Shown piece after piece: positions 1 to 8,900 of a stretch of 64,000 nt of DNA. The stretch is from Bacteroidia bacterium. Its GTDB lineage: Bacteria; Bacteroidota; Bacteroidia; Bacteroidales; UBA932. The translations under genes and the position numbers were made by a program. A model generated the notes under the pieces. The model was not told the origin of the DNA. It did no database searches and saw nothing but the letters and a program-made list of their open reading frames with translations. The stretch spans positions 1-64,000 of the forward strand of contig JAGKTT010000004.1 of NCBI GenBank assembly GCA_021153285.1, read 5' to 3'. Numbering within the stretch: the stretch's first letter is position 1; every line of letters starts with the position of its first letter.

Positions 1-558
1 GATTTTTGGACGTGGGGTGTTGCCAGAGGATTCTTTAACTGAGAGGGCGGCAATGGCTTGGTAGATGGTGTCTATTTCTTTGCGCATATCTTCTGAAAGG
101 TCGTTTATGGCTTCGAGATTGTCTTCGTCGTTTCGCTCCAGCAGTTCCAGCTTTGCTTTGATTGATTCGAGTTCGGAATTGAACTGTTGAGTCATATAAA
201 GATGTTTACGGATAGATACAAAGGTCCTCATAATAGTTATGTTGACATTAATGGCAATATCGCTGTTCAATAATCCGGATAACATTGCTAAGCCTTGTTC
301 GGTAAAAGCAAATGGCAGTTTTCTTGTTCCACCCCAACTTGAAGTCACAATTTGTGACTTCAAGACAGTATACTCTTCGCTTGTCAGCTGAAACATAAAA
401 TCTTCAGGGAATCTTTTTATGTTTCTCTTGACAGTTTGGTTCAGGACTTTGGTTTCTACTCCATAAAGTTTTGCCAGATCTCTGTCCAGCATTACCTTAT
501 GTCCTCTGATTTCGTGGATCAGGGATTCGATCTTTAGTGGTTGTAATGTGTTTTCCAT
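1..558 (-). CDS. ORF6N domain protein, C-terminal end outside window
   Basis: The frame opens at an ATG at 558 and stays open to base 1, so the 3' end is missing (186 codons visible). The N-terminal half reads MENTLQPLKIESLIHEIRGH, then VMLDRDLAKLYGVETKVLNQ and FPEDFMFQLT, followed by a FTEQGLAMLS segment. This is the ORF6N arrangement, a DNA-binding domain found in phage antirepressor-like proteins and in many Bacteroidales chromosomal genes. The visible C-terminal part is predicted coiled coil rich in Glu and Leu. Such genes are commonly phage- or island-derived regulators. No partner gene is visible on this side, and the gap behind it is repeat-rich. The domain call is firm; the role is unknown. 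Confidence 0.8.
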   Translation of the reverse strand, partial: MENTLQPLKIESLIHEIRGHKVMLDRDLAKLYGVETKVLNQTVKRNIKRFPEDFMFQLTSEEYTVLKSQIVTSSWGGTRKLPFAFTEQGLAMLSGLLNSDIAINVNITIMRTFVSIRKHLYMTQQFNSELESIKAKLELLERNDEDNLEAINDLSEDMRKEIDTIYQAIAALSVKESSGNTPRPKI

Positions 559-584
559 ATTTTTTGTTGTTAAAAAGATTCTCA

Positions 585-690
585 CGCTCGCTTTGCTCGC
601 TCAGAATGACAATCAATGCTTTGCTTCTCAGAATGACAATCAAGGCTTTGCTCGCTCAGAATGACAGTCGACGCTTCGTTTTTCAGTGCT
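585..690. repeat. Dispersed TCAGAATGAC repeats
   Basis: Several imperfect copies of a unit built around CTCAGAATGACAATCAA with CTTTGCT lie head to tail. Any reading frame through them gives a low-complexity Cys-His-Ser-Glu tail, so I read the stretch as noncoding. The same TCAGAATGAC core returns in the tandem array near 32.9-33.1 kb, which marks it as a dispersed genomic repeat family. Confidence 0.6.
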
Positions 691-776
691 GCAATAAGTG
701 CTTCGCTTATTAGAATCATTATTTCGTTCTTTACAGTAAGTGTTTTGTTCGGAGTAACAGGGGTATAAAACAAAAA

Positions 777-816
777 AACGCAATACGGGTATATACGACT
801 ATACCTATATCGCGTT
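777..816. repeat. Imperfect inverted repeat in gene-free stretch
   Basis: AACGC and GGGTATA on the left pair with TATACC and GCGTT on the right around a short TACGAC loop, with two or three mismatches. It sits in the 434-base gap between the ORF6N gene and the XRE gene. The rest of the gap holds only the dispersed repeats and nothing else I can support. It may be a hairpin terminator for transcripts from either side, but there is no clear T-run. Confidence 0.4.
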
Positions 817-992
817 GTGGGACTCTTTTTGTTTGTCGACCCACGGCATCCAAACTTGTCAGCAAATATATAAATTCTATCAGATTCCGCTCTGAAAAAT
901 GCTGAAAACTTTTTCGAAAGACAATATAAAATGATAAATGAGCGAGAAAATTGATAAATCTCGCTCATTTATACGTTTCAGGGGTTAATATC

Positions 993-1202
993 TTATTGTT
1001 CTTTCTGGTACTCCAGCAGGTCTCCAGGCTGGCAGTCGAGAGCCTGGCATAGGGCTACCAGTGTCTTGAATCTGATTGCCTTGGCCTTGCCTGTCTTGAG
1101 GATGGATAGATTCGTAGCAGACAGACCTATCTTTTCCGCAAGTTCGCCGGATGACATTTTCCTGCGGGCAAGCATTACGTCTATGTTAACTATGATAGGC
1201 AT
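993..1202 (-). CDS. Small XRE/Cro-type helix-turn-helix regulator
   Basis: The protein has 69 residues and is almost entirely one Cro/CI-type HTH domain (AEKIGLSATNLSILKTGKAK is the helix-turn-helix, then LVALCQALDCQPGDLLEY). This matches the short YozG-like group of single-domain XRE proteins. Its ATG shares one base with the stop codon of the flotillin gene upstream (TAATG), so it is translated from the same transcript and is probably coupled. The family binds DNA as dimers. Autoregulation of the NfeD/flotillin operon is an inference from its place as last gene of that operon. Confidence 0.85.
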   Translation of the reverse strand: MPIIVNIDVMLARRKMSSGELAEKIGLSATNLSILKTGKAKAIRFKTLVALCQALDCQPGDLLEYQKEQ

Positions 1203-2617
1203 TACTCTTCGATTGTCTGTTCTTCTGCTTTTTCCTGTCCTTTGAGATATGATGGAAGGCTCATTCCTGCCATATTGAAGAGTTCTTCAAGTGGCGGAAC
1301 AGACTTCATCATTCCTGAAATGAAGTTCGATGTGGCAGTCTTTCCGTCAGCTCCCTGTCCGTTTCCGTCCCAAACGGTCACCTTGTCGATCTTAATGCCC
1401 TTGACAGCCTCTACCTGAGTCTTGACAAGTTCAGGAAGTTTGTCTGCAATAAGCATAAGGACTGCCTTCTGAGGGTCTCCTGCGGCAGCATTGACCAGCT
1501 GCTGGAATCCTTCTGCCTGCTTGGTGAGCACTTCGAGTATACCTCGTGCCTGAGCATCCATCTTCGCGTAGATGGCGTCAGCCTCTCCCTTAGCCATTCT
1601 TCTGATCTTCTCAGCTTCAGCCTCAGCTTCGATGATGGCCTTTTCCTTCTCGATCTGAGCAGGAACGACTACATTGGCCAGCTGGGTAGCCTTCTCCCTG
1701 TCTGCACGCGCAAGCTCGGCATCACGCTCCGATTTGTAAGCCTCTTCAAGGGCGAGAGCTGCCTGCACCTTCTCAGCTGCGATCGCAATTCTTGCCGCTT
1801 CGGCCTCTTTTTCGCGCCTTTTTGCGTCAGATGCAGCAATGGCTATCTTCGAGTTGTTTTCTCCTTCTACGGCCTTTGCATTGGCGTCTGCGGTGCTGAT
1901 ACGGGTGTCTCTGAGGGTTTCTGCGATACGGATATCCTTGTCTCTGTCTGCCTCAGCCTTACCGATCTCACCGAAACGGTTCTGCTCGGCTACGCTCTTT
2001 TTGGCATCATTGATTGCCTTTGCGGCAGCCTCCTTACCGAGAGCCTCGATATAACCTGACTCGTCACGGATATCGGTTACGTTTACATTGATGAGCTTGA
2101 GACCTATCTTTCTTAGCTCGGCTTCCACGTTCATACTTACGTTAGCGAGGAATTTGTCACGGTCAGAGTTGATTTCCTCGATGTCCATTGTAGCGATGAC
2201 CAGACGGAGCTGTCCGAAGAGGATATCAGTAGCGATGTTCTGGATGTTCTCTATGGTGAGTCCGAGGAGTCTCTCTGCTGCATTGGTCATATTTTCCGGC
2301 TCTGTCGAGATACCTACTGTGAATCGGCAAGGTACATCGACGCGGATGTTCTGCTTACTGAGGGCGTTTGTAAGGTTGCATTCGATGGAGATAGGCTTGA
2401 GATCCAGGAATGCATAACTCTGGAATACCGGCCAGATGAATGCCGCTCCTCCGTGGATGCATCGTGCGGATGAGACTCCTCCTGCCTTGTTCTTTCCGGT
2501 CTTTCCGTAGATGACGAGGATCTTGTCGGAAGGACAACGCTTGTAGCGTCTGAGAATGGCCGCAAGTGTCACTACGAACACCAGAACGGCGATTACGATG
2601 ATGTAAATTGTCTGCAT
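1202..2617 (-). CDS. Flotillin/SPFH-family membrane scaffold protein
   Basis: The protein has 471 residues. A single N-terminal membrane segment (about residues 4-22) is followed by an SPFH/band-7 domain (about 30-200, with KPISIECNLTNALSKQNIRV and the segment around ESGYIEALGKEAAAKAI). A long Ala/Glu/Lys-rich coiled coil follows (about 200-360), then a short C-terminal tail. This is the eukaryotic-flotillin/YqiK-like architecture. Such proteins oligomerise in the inner membrane and organise membrane microdomains. The gene upstream encodes an NfeD-like protein, the usual partner. A second, shorter flotillin of the FloA type lies at 15.75 kb, so this genome carries both kinds. Confidence 0.9.
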   Translation of the reverse strand: MQTIYIIVIAVLVFVVTLAAILRRYKRCPSDKILVIYGKTGKNKAGGVSSARCIHGGAAFIWPVFQSYAFLDLKPISIECNLTNALSKQNIRVDVPCRFTVGISTEPENMTNAAERLLGLTIENIQNIATDILFGQLRLVIATMDIEEINSDRDKFLANVSMNVEAELRKIGLKLINVNVTDIRDESGYIEALGKEAAAKAINDAKKSVAEQNRFGEIGKAEADRDKDIRIAETLRDTRISTADANAKAVEGENNSKIAIAASDAKRREKEAEAARIAIAAEKVQAALALEEAYKSERDAELARADREKATQLANVVVPAQIEKEKAIIEAEAEAEKIRRMAKGEADAIYAKMDAQARGILEVLTKQAEGFQQLVNAAAGDPQKAVLMLIADKLPELVKTQVEAVKGIKIDKVTVWDGNGQGADGKTATSNFISGMMKSVPPLEELFNMAGMSLPSYLKGQEKAEEQTIEE

Positions 2618-2631
2618 AGTCCGTTAGATTA

Positions 2632-3228
2632 TTAGATGATTAGTGAATTGATTTCTTCTACAATGAGTGTCGAGGCATCTATAACTTCTGTAACCTTTAT
2701 GGAAGTTCCTGTCTTGAGATCGTCCTCCGAATCTGTCAGAGCATCATATTCCCTTACGGAATTATTGATATTGATCTGTACCTTTCCTGTGCCTTTTCTT
2801 TCGCCGGGGATAGTGAGATATACCTTTCCATTGCATCCTACGGCTGATTCGAATACATTGATATTGCCGCTCTGCTGCATCTTGCTGAGCCCCTTGAAAA
2901 GCATCATTACCGCAAATACAAGGATTGCTCCTACAGCGAATGCAATCACCATCAGCAATGCTTTTGATGCTATCTGACCGTTCAGGAGAATCGCGGTCCA
3001 GCTCATTCCCAACAGGAAATTTACAAGGTTGCGGAAGGTGTAGAGGTTCATTGAAGGATCGCCTTCGAATCCGCCGTCAGACATATCGAAGTCTGTGTCC
3101 ATATCCATCTCGACGTCAGCTCCGATGAAAGTGAGTACTGTCTCGATGATGAAGATAAGAGAAGAAGCGATGGCGATGCACCAAAGTATCTTCATAAATA
3201 GATCAAGTGAGGTCCACCATTCAGTCAT
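2632..3228 (-). CDS. NfeD/YqiJ-like membrane protein, flotillin partner
   Basis: The protein has 198 residues. There is a membrane segment near residues 10-35, an acidic stretch (VEMDMDTDFDMSDGG), two further hydrophobic segments (about 65-115), and a C-terminal beta-rich domain (about 125-195) of the NfeD OB-fold type, with VGCNGKVYLTIPG and TSIKVTEVIDASTLIVEEI. It is first in a three-gene leftward operon, 14 bases ahead of the flotillin gene. NfeD-type proteins are encoded next to SPFH proteins across bacteria and are thought to act with them in the membrane. The assignment rests on domain layout plus context rather than on close sequence identity. Confidence 0.8.
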   Translation of the reverse strand: MTEWWTSLDLFMKILWCIAIASSLIFIIETVLTFIGADVEMDMDTDFDMSDGGFEGDPSMNLYTFRNLVNFLLGMSWTAILLNGQIASKALLMVIAFAVGAILVFAVMMLFKGLSKMQQSGNINVFESAVGCNGKVYLTIPGERKGTGKVQININNSVREYDALTDSEDDLKTGTSIKVTEVIDASTLIVEEINSLII

Positions 3229-3256
3229 AGTTCGTGTGTTTTATATGTTTATGTCG

Positions 3257-3288
3257 CGAAAGTAATAAAGTTTTTTACGAAAAACAAC
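3257..3288 (-). promoter_or_regulatory. Promoter of the NfeD/flotillin operon
   Basis: On the minus strand, GTTG is followed after 20 bases by TACTTTCG, one base off the Bacteroidota -7 consensus TAnnTTTG. It lies about 30 bases upstream of the NfeD-like start codon. Confidence 0.5.
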
Positions 3289-3312
3289 AAAAAATCTATA
3301 AAATTTATAAAA

Positions 3313-3352
3313 ATACCTGCCATCGACCAAAATTTGGGCCAATGGCAGGTAT
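3313..3352 (-). terminator. Intrinsic terminator after the DUF4923 gene
   Basis: A perfect 11-bp stem (ATACCTGCCAT with ATGGCAGGTAT) encloses an 18-base loop that itself contains the palindrome CCAAAATTTGG. On the minus strand it is followed by an A/T-rich run with several T tracts. It lies just past the stop codon at 3360. Confidence 0.75.
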
Positions 3353-3359
3353 CTTTAAA

Positions 3360-3983
3360 TTATTTCTGAAGCTCAAGTCCGATCTTCAATCCATCGTATT
3401 GACCGGCAAGAGTACCGATTGTCTTGAGGGTGGTATTGTTTGTATTTGCAGTCAGTTTTCCTATAAGGTCGAGCAGCTTGTCTGCCTTGAAAAGAAGCTC
3501 GAAAGTGCTGGCATTGATCTGGGCAGTGGCTGTGATTCCTGTCGAGCCGAGAGTCTTGCCATATTTAAGATTGAGTGTATTTCCGTCCTCAGACAGCGTG
3601 TAGGTTCCGTTGAAGTTCTTTCCCTTTACTGTAGTGTAGAAGGTATTGTCCTCATTGAATGTGAAGCTGAAGGTACCGGTTTTCAATCCAGCTTTCGTAA
3701 GGTATTCGTCCAGTTTCTTCTCAATCTGTGTCGCTGCCGCTCCAGCCGCCGCAGTCTTCAGTATATCTTCACTTTCCAGCTTTACTGCCGATCCTGTATA
3801 GTTCCACGTGCCTTTGATGTCACCCTTTGAAAGATTCACTCCTGTCACTTTTTCGACAATCTCATTGACTGTGGAATTGTTTGCTACCTTTCCCAGAATA
3901 TCCTCGAGCGTCTGTGCCGATACTGTACTGTCTGCAAGGCAAAGTACAGCAGTAATGATGATTGATTTGAAGATTGTTTTCAT
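3360..3983 (-). CDS. DUF4923-family secreted protein
   Basis: The protein has 207 residues with an N-terminal signal peptide (MKTIFKSIIITAVLCLADST, cleaved after SAQ). The body carries KGDIKGTWNYTGSAVKLES, then TFSFTFNEDNTFYTTVKGK and GTYTLSEDGNTLNLKYGK, a lipocalin-like arrangement of beta strands typical of DUF4923, a family I know mainly from Bacteroidales. It starts 12 bases after the ThiL-like gene and is therefore probably its operon partner. No catalytic residues can be named. The likely location is periplasm or outer membrane, and the function is unknown. Confidence 0.75.
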   Translation of the reverse strand: MKTIFKSIIITAVLCLADSTVSAQTLEDILGKVANNSTVNEIVEKVTGVNLSKGDIKGTWNYTGSAVKLESEDILKTAAAGAAATQIEKKLDEYLTKAGLKTGTFSFTFNEDNTFYTTVKGKNFNGTYTLSEDGNTLNLKYGKTLGSTGITATAQINASTFELLFKADKLLDLIGKLTANTNNTTLKTIGTLAGQYDGLKIGLELQK

Positions 3984-3995
3984 AGTCTTGTATTT

Positions 3996-5006
3996 TTATT
4001 CATTTTTCCATCCTTGTGCCTTGAGCGGAAGTTCCACTCCGTCAGGTGTCACTGCGACTGCTCCTACTTCCGGCTTTGCAAGATGGCCGATGATGTCGAA
4101 TGTCTGGAAATCGTGACGGAACTTCTCGTGCTTGCCGATAGGGATGGTGAAAAGGAGTCTGTAGTCCTCTCCTCCGTTGAGTGCGGCTGATATAGGGTCA
4201 ATATTGAGTTCTCTTCCAAGTTCGAAAGTCTTGCCGGCGAACGGAAGCTTATCGACATAGATTTTGGCTCCAAGACCACTGTCACGCACAAGTCTCTTCA
4301 CTGCATCTGCAAGGCCTCGGGTGACGAGGTAGCCGTATGACGGCATTATTTCGGTTTCTTCCAATTGGTTGATTATCTGAGGATTGATCTTCGGTCTGAG
4401 ATATGCCCCTACCAGATTCTTGAAGTCATCCAGCTTAGGCTGCGCTACTGCATCTCCACTTTTTTCGAAAGCCCTCTTTTCCCTTTCGAGTACCTGGAAA
4501 CCCATATATGCGGCCCCTATATTGTCCGAAATGCATATAAGGTCCATACTTTTTGCCTCAGGGCGGCGCTTTGCCATAAGATTTGTGGTTTCTCCTACGG
4601 ATGAAATGCTGACAGCCAGTCCGTTAGGTGACGGAACTAGATCGAGTGTCACCTGCCTGTAACCGTGTTCCTTTGCAGCAGCTACAATTCCCTCCCACAC
4701 TTCCTTTATATGCTTGAAATCCAGTTTCGACGAGATTCCCAGACGAATATCCATTGTACGTGGGTGGGACATCTCTGCATAAAGTTCTCCAGTTACCGCT
4801 GTAACGCATTTGTAACCAAGGTGTTTTAAAGGAAAATATGTAAGGTCGAAATCAATTCCTTCGAGGAATGTACGCGCGTGCGAACTTATATAACTTTTGC
4901 CTGATGTCTCGAACCAGCTGCTCTGGAAAGGCTTGTAAGGAGTTCCTTCGAATAATTTTGCGATTGCCTCGACTCTGCCGAGGTCTGAGAATCTTTCTTC
5001 TGCCAT
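3996..5006 (-). CDS. Degenerate ThiL-like (AIR synthase-fold) protein
   Basis: I start the protein at MAEERFSDLGR (336 residues), because a -7 element at 5025-5032 would lie inside any longer version beginning at 5057. The sequence aligns with thiamine-monophosphate kinase along its length: EGIDFDLTYFPLKHLGYK, RPKINPQIINQLEE, FAGKTFELGRELNID, and the conserved ALNGGEDYRLLFTIP near the end. However, the Asp-rich metal/ATP motifs are replaced: no GDD near the N-terminus, AVTGELYAEM in place of the VNLSD segment, DLVPS in place of GGDT, and VTRGLADAV in place of DLSDG. It therefore looks like a paralog that has lost kinase chemistry, not the cell's working ThiL. Confidence 0.75.
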   Translation of the reverse strand: MAEERFSDLGRVEAIAKLFEGTPYKPFQSSWFETSGKSYISSHARTFLEGIDFDLTYFPLKHLGYKCVTAVTGELYAEMSHPRTMDIRLGISSKLDFKHIKEVWEGIVAAAKEHGYRQVTLDLVPSPNGLAVSISSVGETTNLMAKRRPEAKSMDLICISDNIGAAYMGFQVLEREKRAFEKSGDAVAQPKLDDFKNLVGAYLRPKINPQIINQLEETEIMPSYGYLVTRGLADAVKRLVRDSGLGAKIYVDKLPFAGKTFELGRELNIDPISAALNGGEDYRLLFTIPIGKHEKFRHDFQTFDIIGHLAKPEVGAVAVTPDGVELPLKAQGWKNE

Positions 5007-5024
5007 AGTTGAATCGTATTTATG

Positions 5025-5052
5025 CAAAAATACAATAAATTGACTAATTTTG
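5025..5052. promoter_or_regulatory. Divergent -7 elements for ThiL-like and EEP genes
   Basis: TATTTTTG on the minus strand (5025-5032) and TAATTTTG on the plus strand (5045-5052) both match TAnnTTTG and are placed back to back. The minus element lies 19 bases upstream of the ATG at 5006. No clear -33 box accompanies either one. Confidence 0.45.
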
Positions 5053-5108
5053 TGCATTAATGTTTAACAGATCCTTCGCTGGAGTTCAGTATTACAATTA
5101 AATCAGAT

Positions 5109-5954
5109 ATGAAAAGATTTGCACTTATGATTATGGCGGCTCTCCTTATGCTGCCTCTGGCTGTATCAGCGCAGAATAACAATGAGGAAAAAGAAGGACT
5201 GAAGGTTATGTCATATAATATAAGGCTCGGTTCTGCCAATGACGGTACCAACTCCTGGAGTCTTCGTTATGCTGCTACCGGAGAAATGATAACCGATCAG
5301 GCGCCTGATGTATTCGGTGTTCAGGAAGCCCTCAGCTATCAGATATATTATATAGAGCAGAATTTCCGTAATTATAAGAGTGTAGGTGTCGGACGTGAGG
5401 ATGGAAAGAAAGAAGGTGAATTTATGTCCATTTTCTGGAACAAGAAGACTGTTTCAATGCTGAAATGGGGTACTTTCTGGCTTTCAGAAACTCCCGGAAA
5501 GCCTTCAATGGGATGGGATGCTGCCTGCTACAGAACAGCTACCTGGGCTCTTATGAAAGACAAGAAGACAGGAAAGAAATTTTATTTTGTCAATACGCAT
5601 CTTGACCACGTAGGCAAGGAAGCGCAGAAGAACGGCCTTAAGCTCATCGTAGACAGGATAGATGCAATCAATCCTCAGGGATACCCGATGGTGCTTACAG
5701 GAGATTTCAATATGACTCCTGACAACAGCAATCTTGTCGAGCTGGATTCCAGAATGCAGAGTGTAAGAAAGATTGCAGAAAAGACAGACAATCACGACAC
5801 ATTCAACGGATGGGGCAAAGGAAAGGGTGTCATTGATTATATCTATGTCTCAGGATTCAGTTCTTATCCTGAATATCAGACTGTTACAAAGAAATACGCA
5901 GACAGGAAATTCGTTTCCGACCATTATCCTATCTGCGCAACACTTATTTTTTAA
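5109..5954 (+). CDS. Secreted endonuclease/exonuclease/phosphatase-family protein
   Basis: The protein has 281 residues. A signal peptide (MKRFALMIMAALLMLPLAVS, then AQ) precedes a full EEP domain with its motifs in order: LKVMSYNIRLG, PDVFGVQEAL (metal-binding Glu), FVNTHLDHVG, MVLTGDFNMTP, GVIDYIYVSG and KFVSDHYPICATL (catalytic Asp-His). The family cleaves phosphodiester or phosphomonoester bonds with Mg2+. Secreted Bacteroidota members act on periplasmic or external substrates that are mostly unknown. The last 11 bases overlap the 3' end of dnaE on the other strand, so the two genes converge with no room for a separate terminator. Confidence 0.88.
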   Translation: MKRFALMIMAALLMLPLAVSAQNNNEEKEGLKVMSYNIRLGSANDGTNSWSLRYAATGEMITDQAPDVFGVQEALSYQIYYIEQNFRNYKSVGVGREDGKKEGEFMSIFWNKKTVSMLKWGTFWLSETPGKPSMGWDAACYRTATWALMKDKKTGKKFYFVNTHLDHVGKEAQKNGLKLIVDRIDAINPQGYPMVLTGDFNMTPDNSNLVELDSRMQSVRKIAEKTDNHDTFNGWGKGKGVIDYIYVSGFSSYPEYQTVTKKYADRKFVSDHYPICATLIF

Positions 5955-8900
5955 CCACTGTATATCCGATTTTCAGACGGTCCAGTTCTTCTATGAAAGG
6001 AGCTGTGACGGCTACTCGGAACTTACGGGAAAGGAATTCGATATTCCATCCTTTTTCAGGATCGTGGAGGAACATTGACAATGGAACATTGCCTTTGTTC
6101 CTCTTTATCATATTGACCAGAGAATTGCGGAATTCCTGGGTCAGCATATTGGTGGATATCTTTATCGCAAAGCCTTTCACATATGTATCAGTGACATTTC
6201 CCAGCAGCATTATTCTCTTGACCTTGAATGCATAAGGAGATGTTTTTCCCTGGGCTTTTTCTTCCGGCTTCAGATAATATTTTTCTTCGATTTCACCTTC
6301 AATGAAGATCGCGCTGTGAAGCTGCATATAGCTCATAAAGTTCTCGTGATCCTTACCGAAAAGAGCTATCTCATAGCTTCCGCTGTAATCCTCGATTACG
6401 GTCTTTGACCAAGGACGACCTGTCCTTGTGGTCATCTGCTGGGTCGAAGTTATGAAACCGGCTATATTGGCTTTCTGTTTGGTTTTCTTTGATTCACAAT
6501 CACTTACCAGTGCTTCGATTTCTCCTACAGGGCAGGTGGTGAAGTTCTCCAGCTCGAAAGCATATTGATCCAGAGGATGTGATGACAGGTACATTCCCAC
6601 CAGATCCTTTTCATACTGGAGCCTTTCAAGAATATCCTCATCTCCGACCATAGGAGGTATTTCAGGCCTTTCCGGCTTCATTTCCTCCACTTCTCCGAAC
6701 AATGAGACAGAACTTTCCAGACTGTCCTTCTTGTAGAGTTCTCCGTATTTCAGAAGAGTGTCCAGAAATATGTCTCCGCTCTTGCCCGGCTGGGTGAACT
6801 GCTTGCGGCAGATTCCGAAACTGTCGAAGGCTCCGGAGTGCAGAAGGGTCTCAAATGCCTTTCTGTTGACCACGCCGGACATACGCTCCACAAAGTCATA
6901 GATATCGGCAAAAAGGCCGTTTTCCTCACGTTCTGTGAGGATTGCACGTACGATATTGTCACCGAATCCTTTGATTCCTCCCAGTCCGAAACGGATATCT
7001 CCGCTTTTGTTTACAGTAAACTTCGCATCTGACTCGTTGATATCCGGATTCAGCACCTTGATGCCGTTCTTCTTGCAGTCATCCATTATCTTCTTGATCT
7101 CTTCCATATTGGAGAGATTCTTGGTAAGGTTGGCTGCCTGGAATTCAGCAGGGTAATGGGCTTTGAGCCATCCGGTCTGGTAACTTACCCAGGCGTAGCA
7201 GGTAGCGTGGGACTTGTTGAAGGCGTATGAGGCGAATTTCACCCAGTCCTTCCAGATCTTCTCAAGTATTTCCTGAGGATGTCCGTTCTTGATACCTCCG
7301 TTTATGAACTTATCTTTCAGCGAGTTAAGGAGATCAATAATCTTCTTTCCCATTGCCTTTCGGAGAGTATCGGCTTCACCTCGGGTGAAGTCGGCAAGCT
7401 TTCGCGACAGAAGCATCACCTGCTCCTGATATACTGTGATTCCGTATGTATCCTGAAGGATGTCCTCCATTGCCGGAAGGTCATATTCAATAGGCTTGCG
7501 TCCCTGCTTTCTTTCCACGAAATCAGGGATATAGTCCATAGGCCCCGGACGATAGAGCGCATTCATCGCAATAAGGTCTTCGAATCGGGTCGGCTGGAGC
7601 TTTATAAGCCACTCTTTCATACCGGGACTTTCGAACTGGAATACGCTCGTGGTGTCTCCGCGGCTGTAAAGTTCGTATGTCTCCTTGTCATCGATCGGAA
7701 TCTTCTCGATGTCGAACTCGATTCCGAAACGTTTCTTGATATTGGCCTGGCATTCCTTGATGATGGACAGGGTCCTGAGGCCCAGGAAGTCCATCTTGAG
7801 CATTCCGACTTCCTCGATGTAGTGTCCGTCGTACTGCGACACCCATACTTCCTCTCCGGTGAGCTTGTCATTGGCCACGCAGATAGGGATATATTCTGTT
7901 AGATTGCTTCGTCCGATGATCATTGCACAGGCGTGAACTCCTGTCTGGCGGACGCAGCCCTCAAGTTTTGCGGCATAGTTCAGTACGTCCTTCGTCTCTT
8001 CAGAGCCGTTGGTAAGCTCCTCTTTGAGCTCAGGAATGAGCTTGTAGCAGTTCTTGAGCTTCGGCTTGTAGGAAACCTCTTTCTTGTATTTCTTGAACTG
8101 TTTCTTTACCTTTATCTTGCTGCCTGGATTTTCAGGATCATCGATCTCCACTTCCTTCTCGATCAGCTTCTGTCCTTCTTCCAGGGTATCTCCTTCATTG
8201 AAAGGATCTTCAGCATCCTCCATCTGTACAATCGGCTTGTCCGGAATCATCTTCGTTAGTCTGTTTGACTCCTCTATGGACATACGGCTCACGCGAGCCA
8301 CGTCCTTGATGGCCGATTTTGCCGCCATTGTACCATATGTAATCACGTGCGAAATCTGCTCCTTTCCGTATTTTTCCTCAATGTACTGGAAAACTCGGTA
8401 GCGGCCGTCATCGTCGAAGTCGATATCCACATCGGGCATATTGATACGGTCCGGGTTAAGGAATCGCTCGAAGAGAAGGTCGTATTTGATAGGGTCTATA
8501 TTGGTGATCTTCAGACAGTAAGCTACAGCTGATCCAGCAGCTGAACCACGGCCTGGGCCTACGGAAATACCTTCTGAGCGTGCTGCTGCGATGAAGTCCT
8601 GAACAATGAGGAAGTAGTCCGGGAATCCCATCTTGCAGATGGTCTTGAGCTCGAATTCGATACGCTCCGCCTGCTCGTCAGATAGGGTATCACCATATCT
8701 CCAATGTGCTCCGTTATAGGTCAGATGGCACAGATATGCCACCGAACGGCAGAACTCTTCTCCACGCTCGTTTCCGCTCTTGTCGCAGCGTCCTTCATCA
8801 ATGATTCCTTTGTATCTCTCGAGATAAGTGTCAATATCAGCTAGGAATTCCTCCGGAAGATCGAATTTCGGAAGAATAGGATCCTTGTCTACCTTGAATA

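Noticed and set aside
582..968. 128-codon minus-strand frame
   Set aside because: Runs through tandem TCAGAATGAC repeats giving a low-complexity Cys-His-Ser-Glu tail, crosses the 777-816 inverted repeat, and has no homology signal or promoter.
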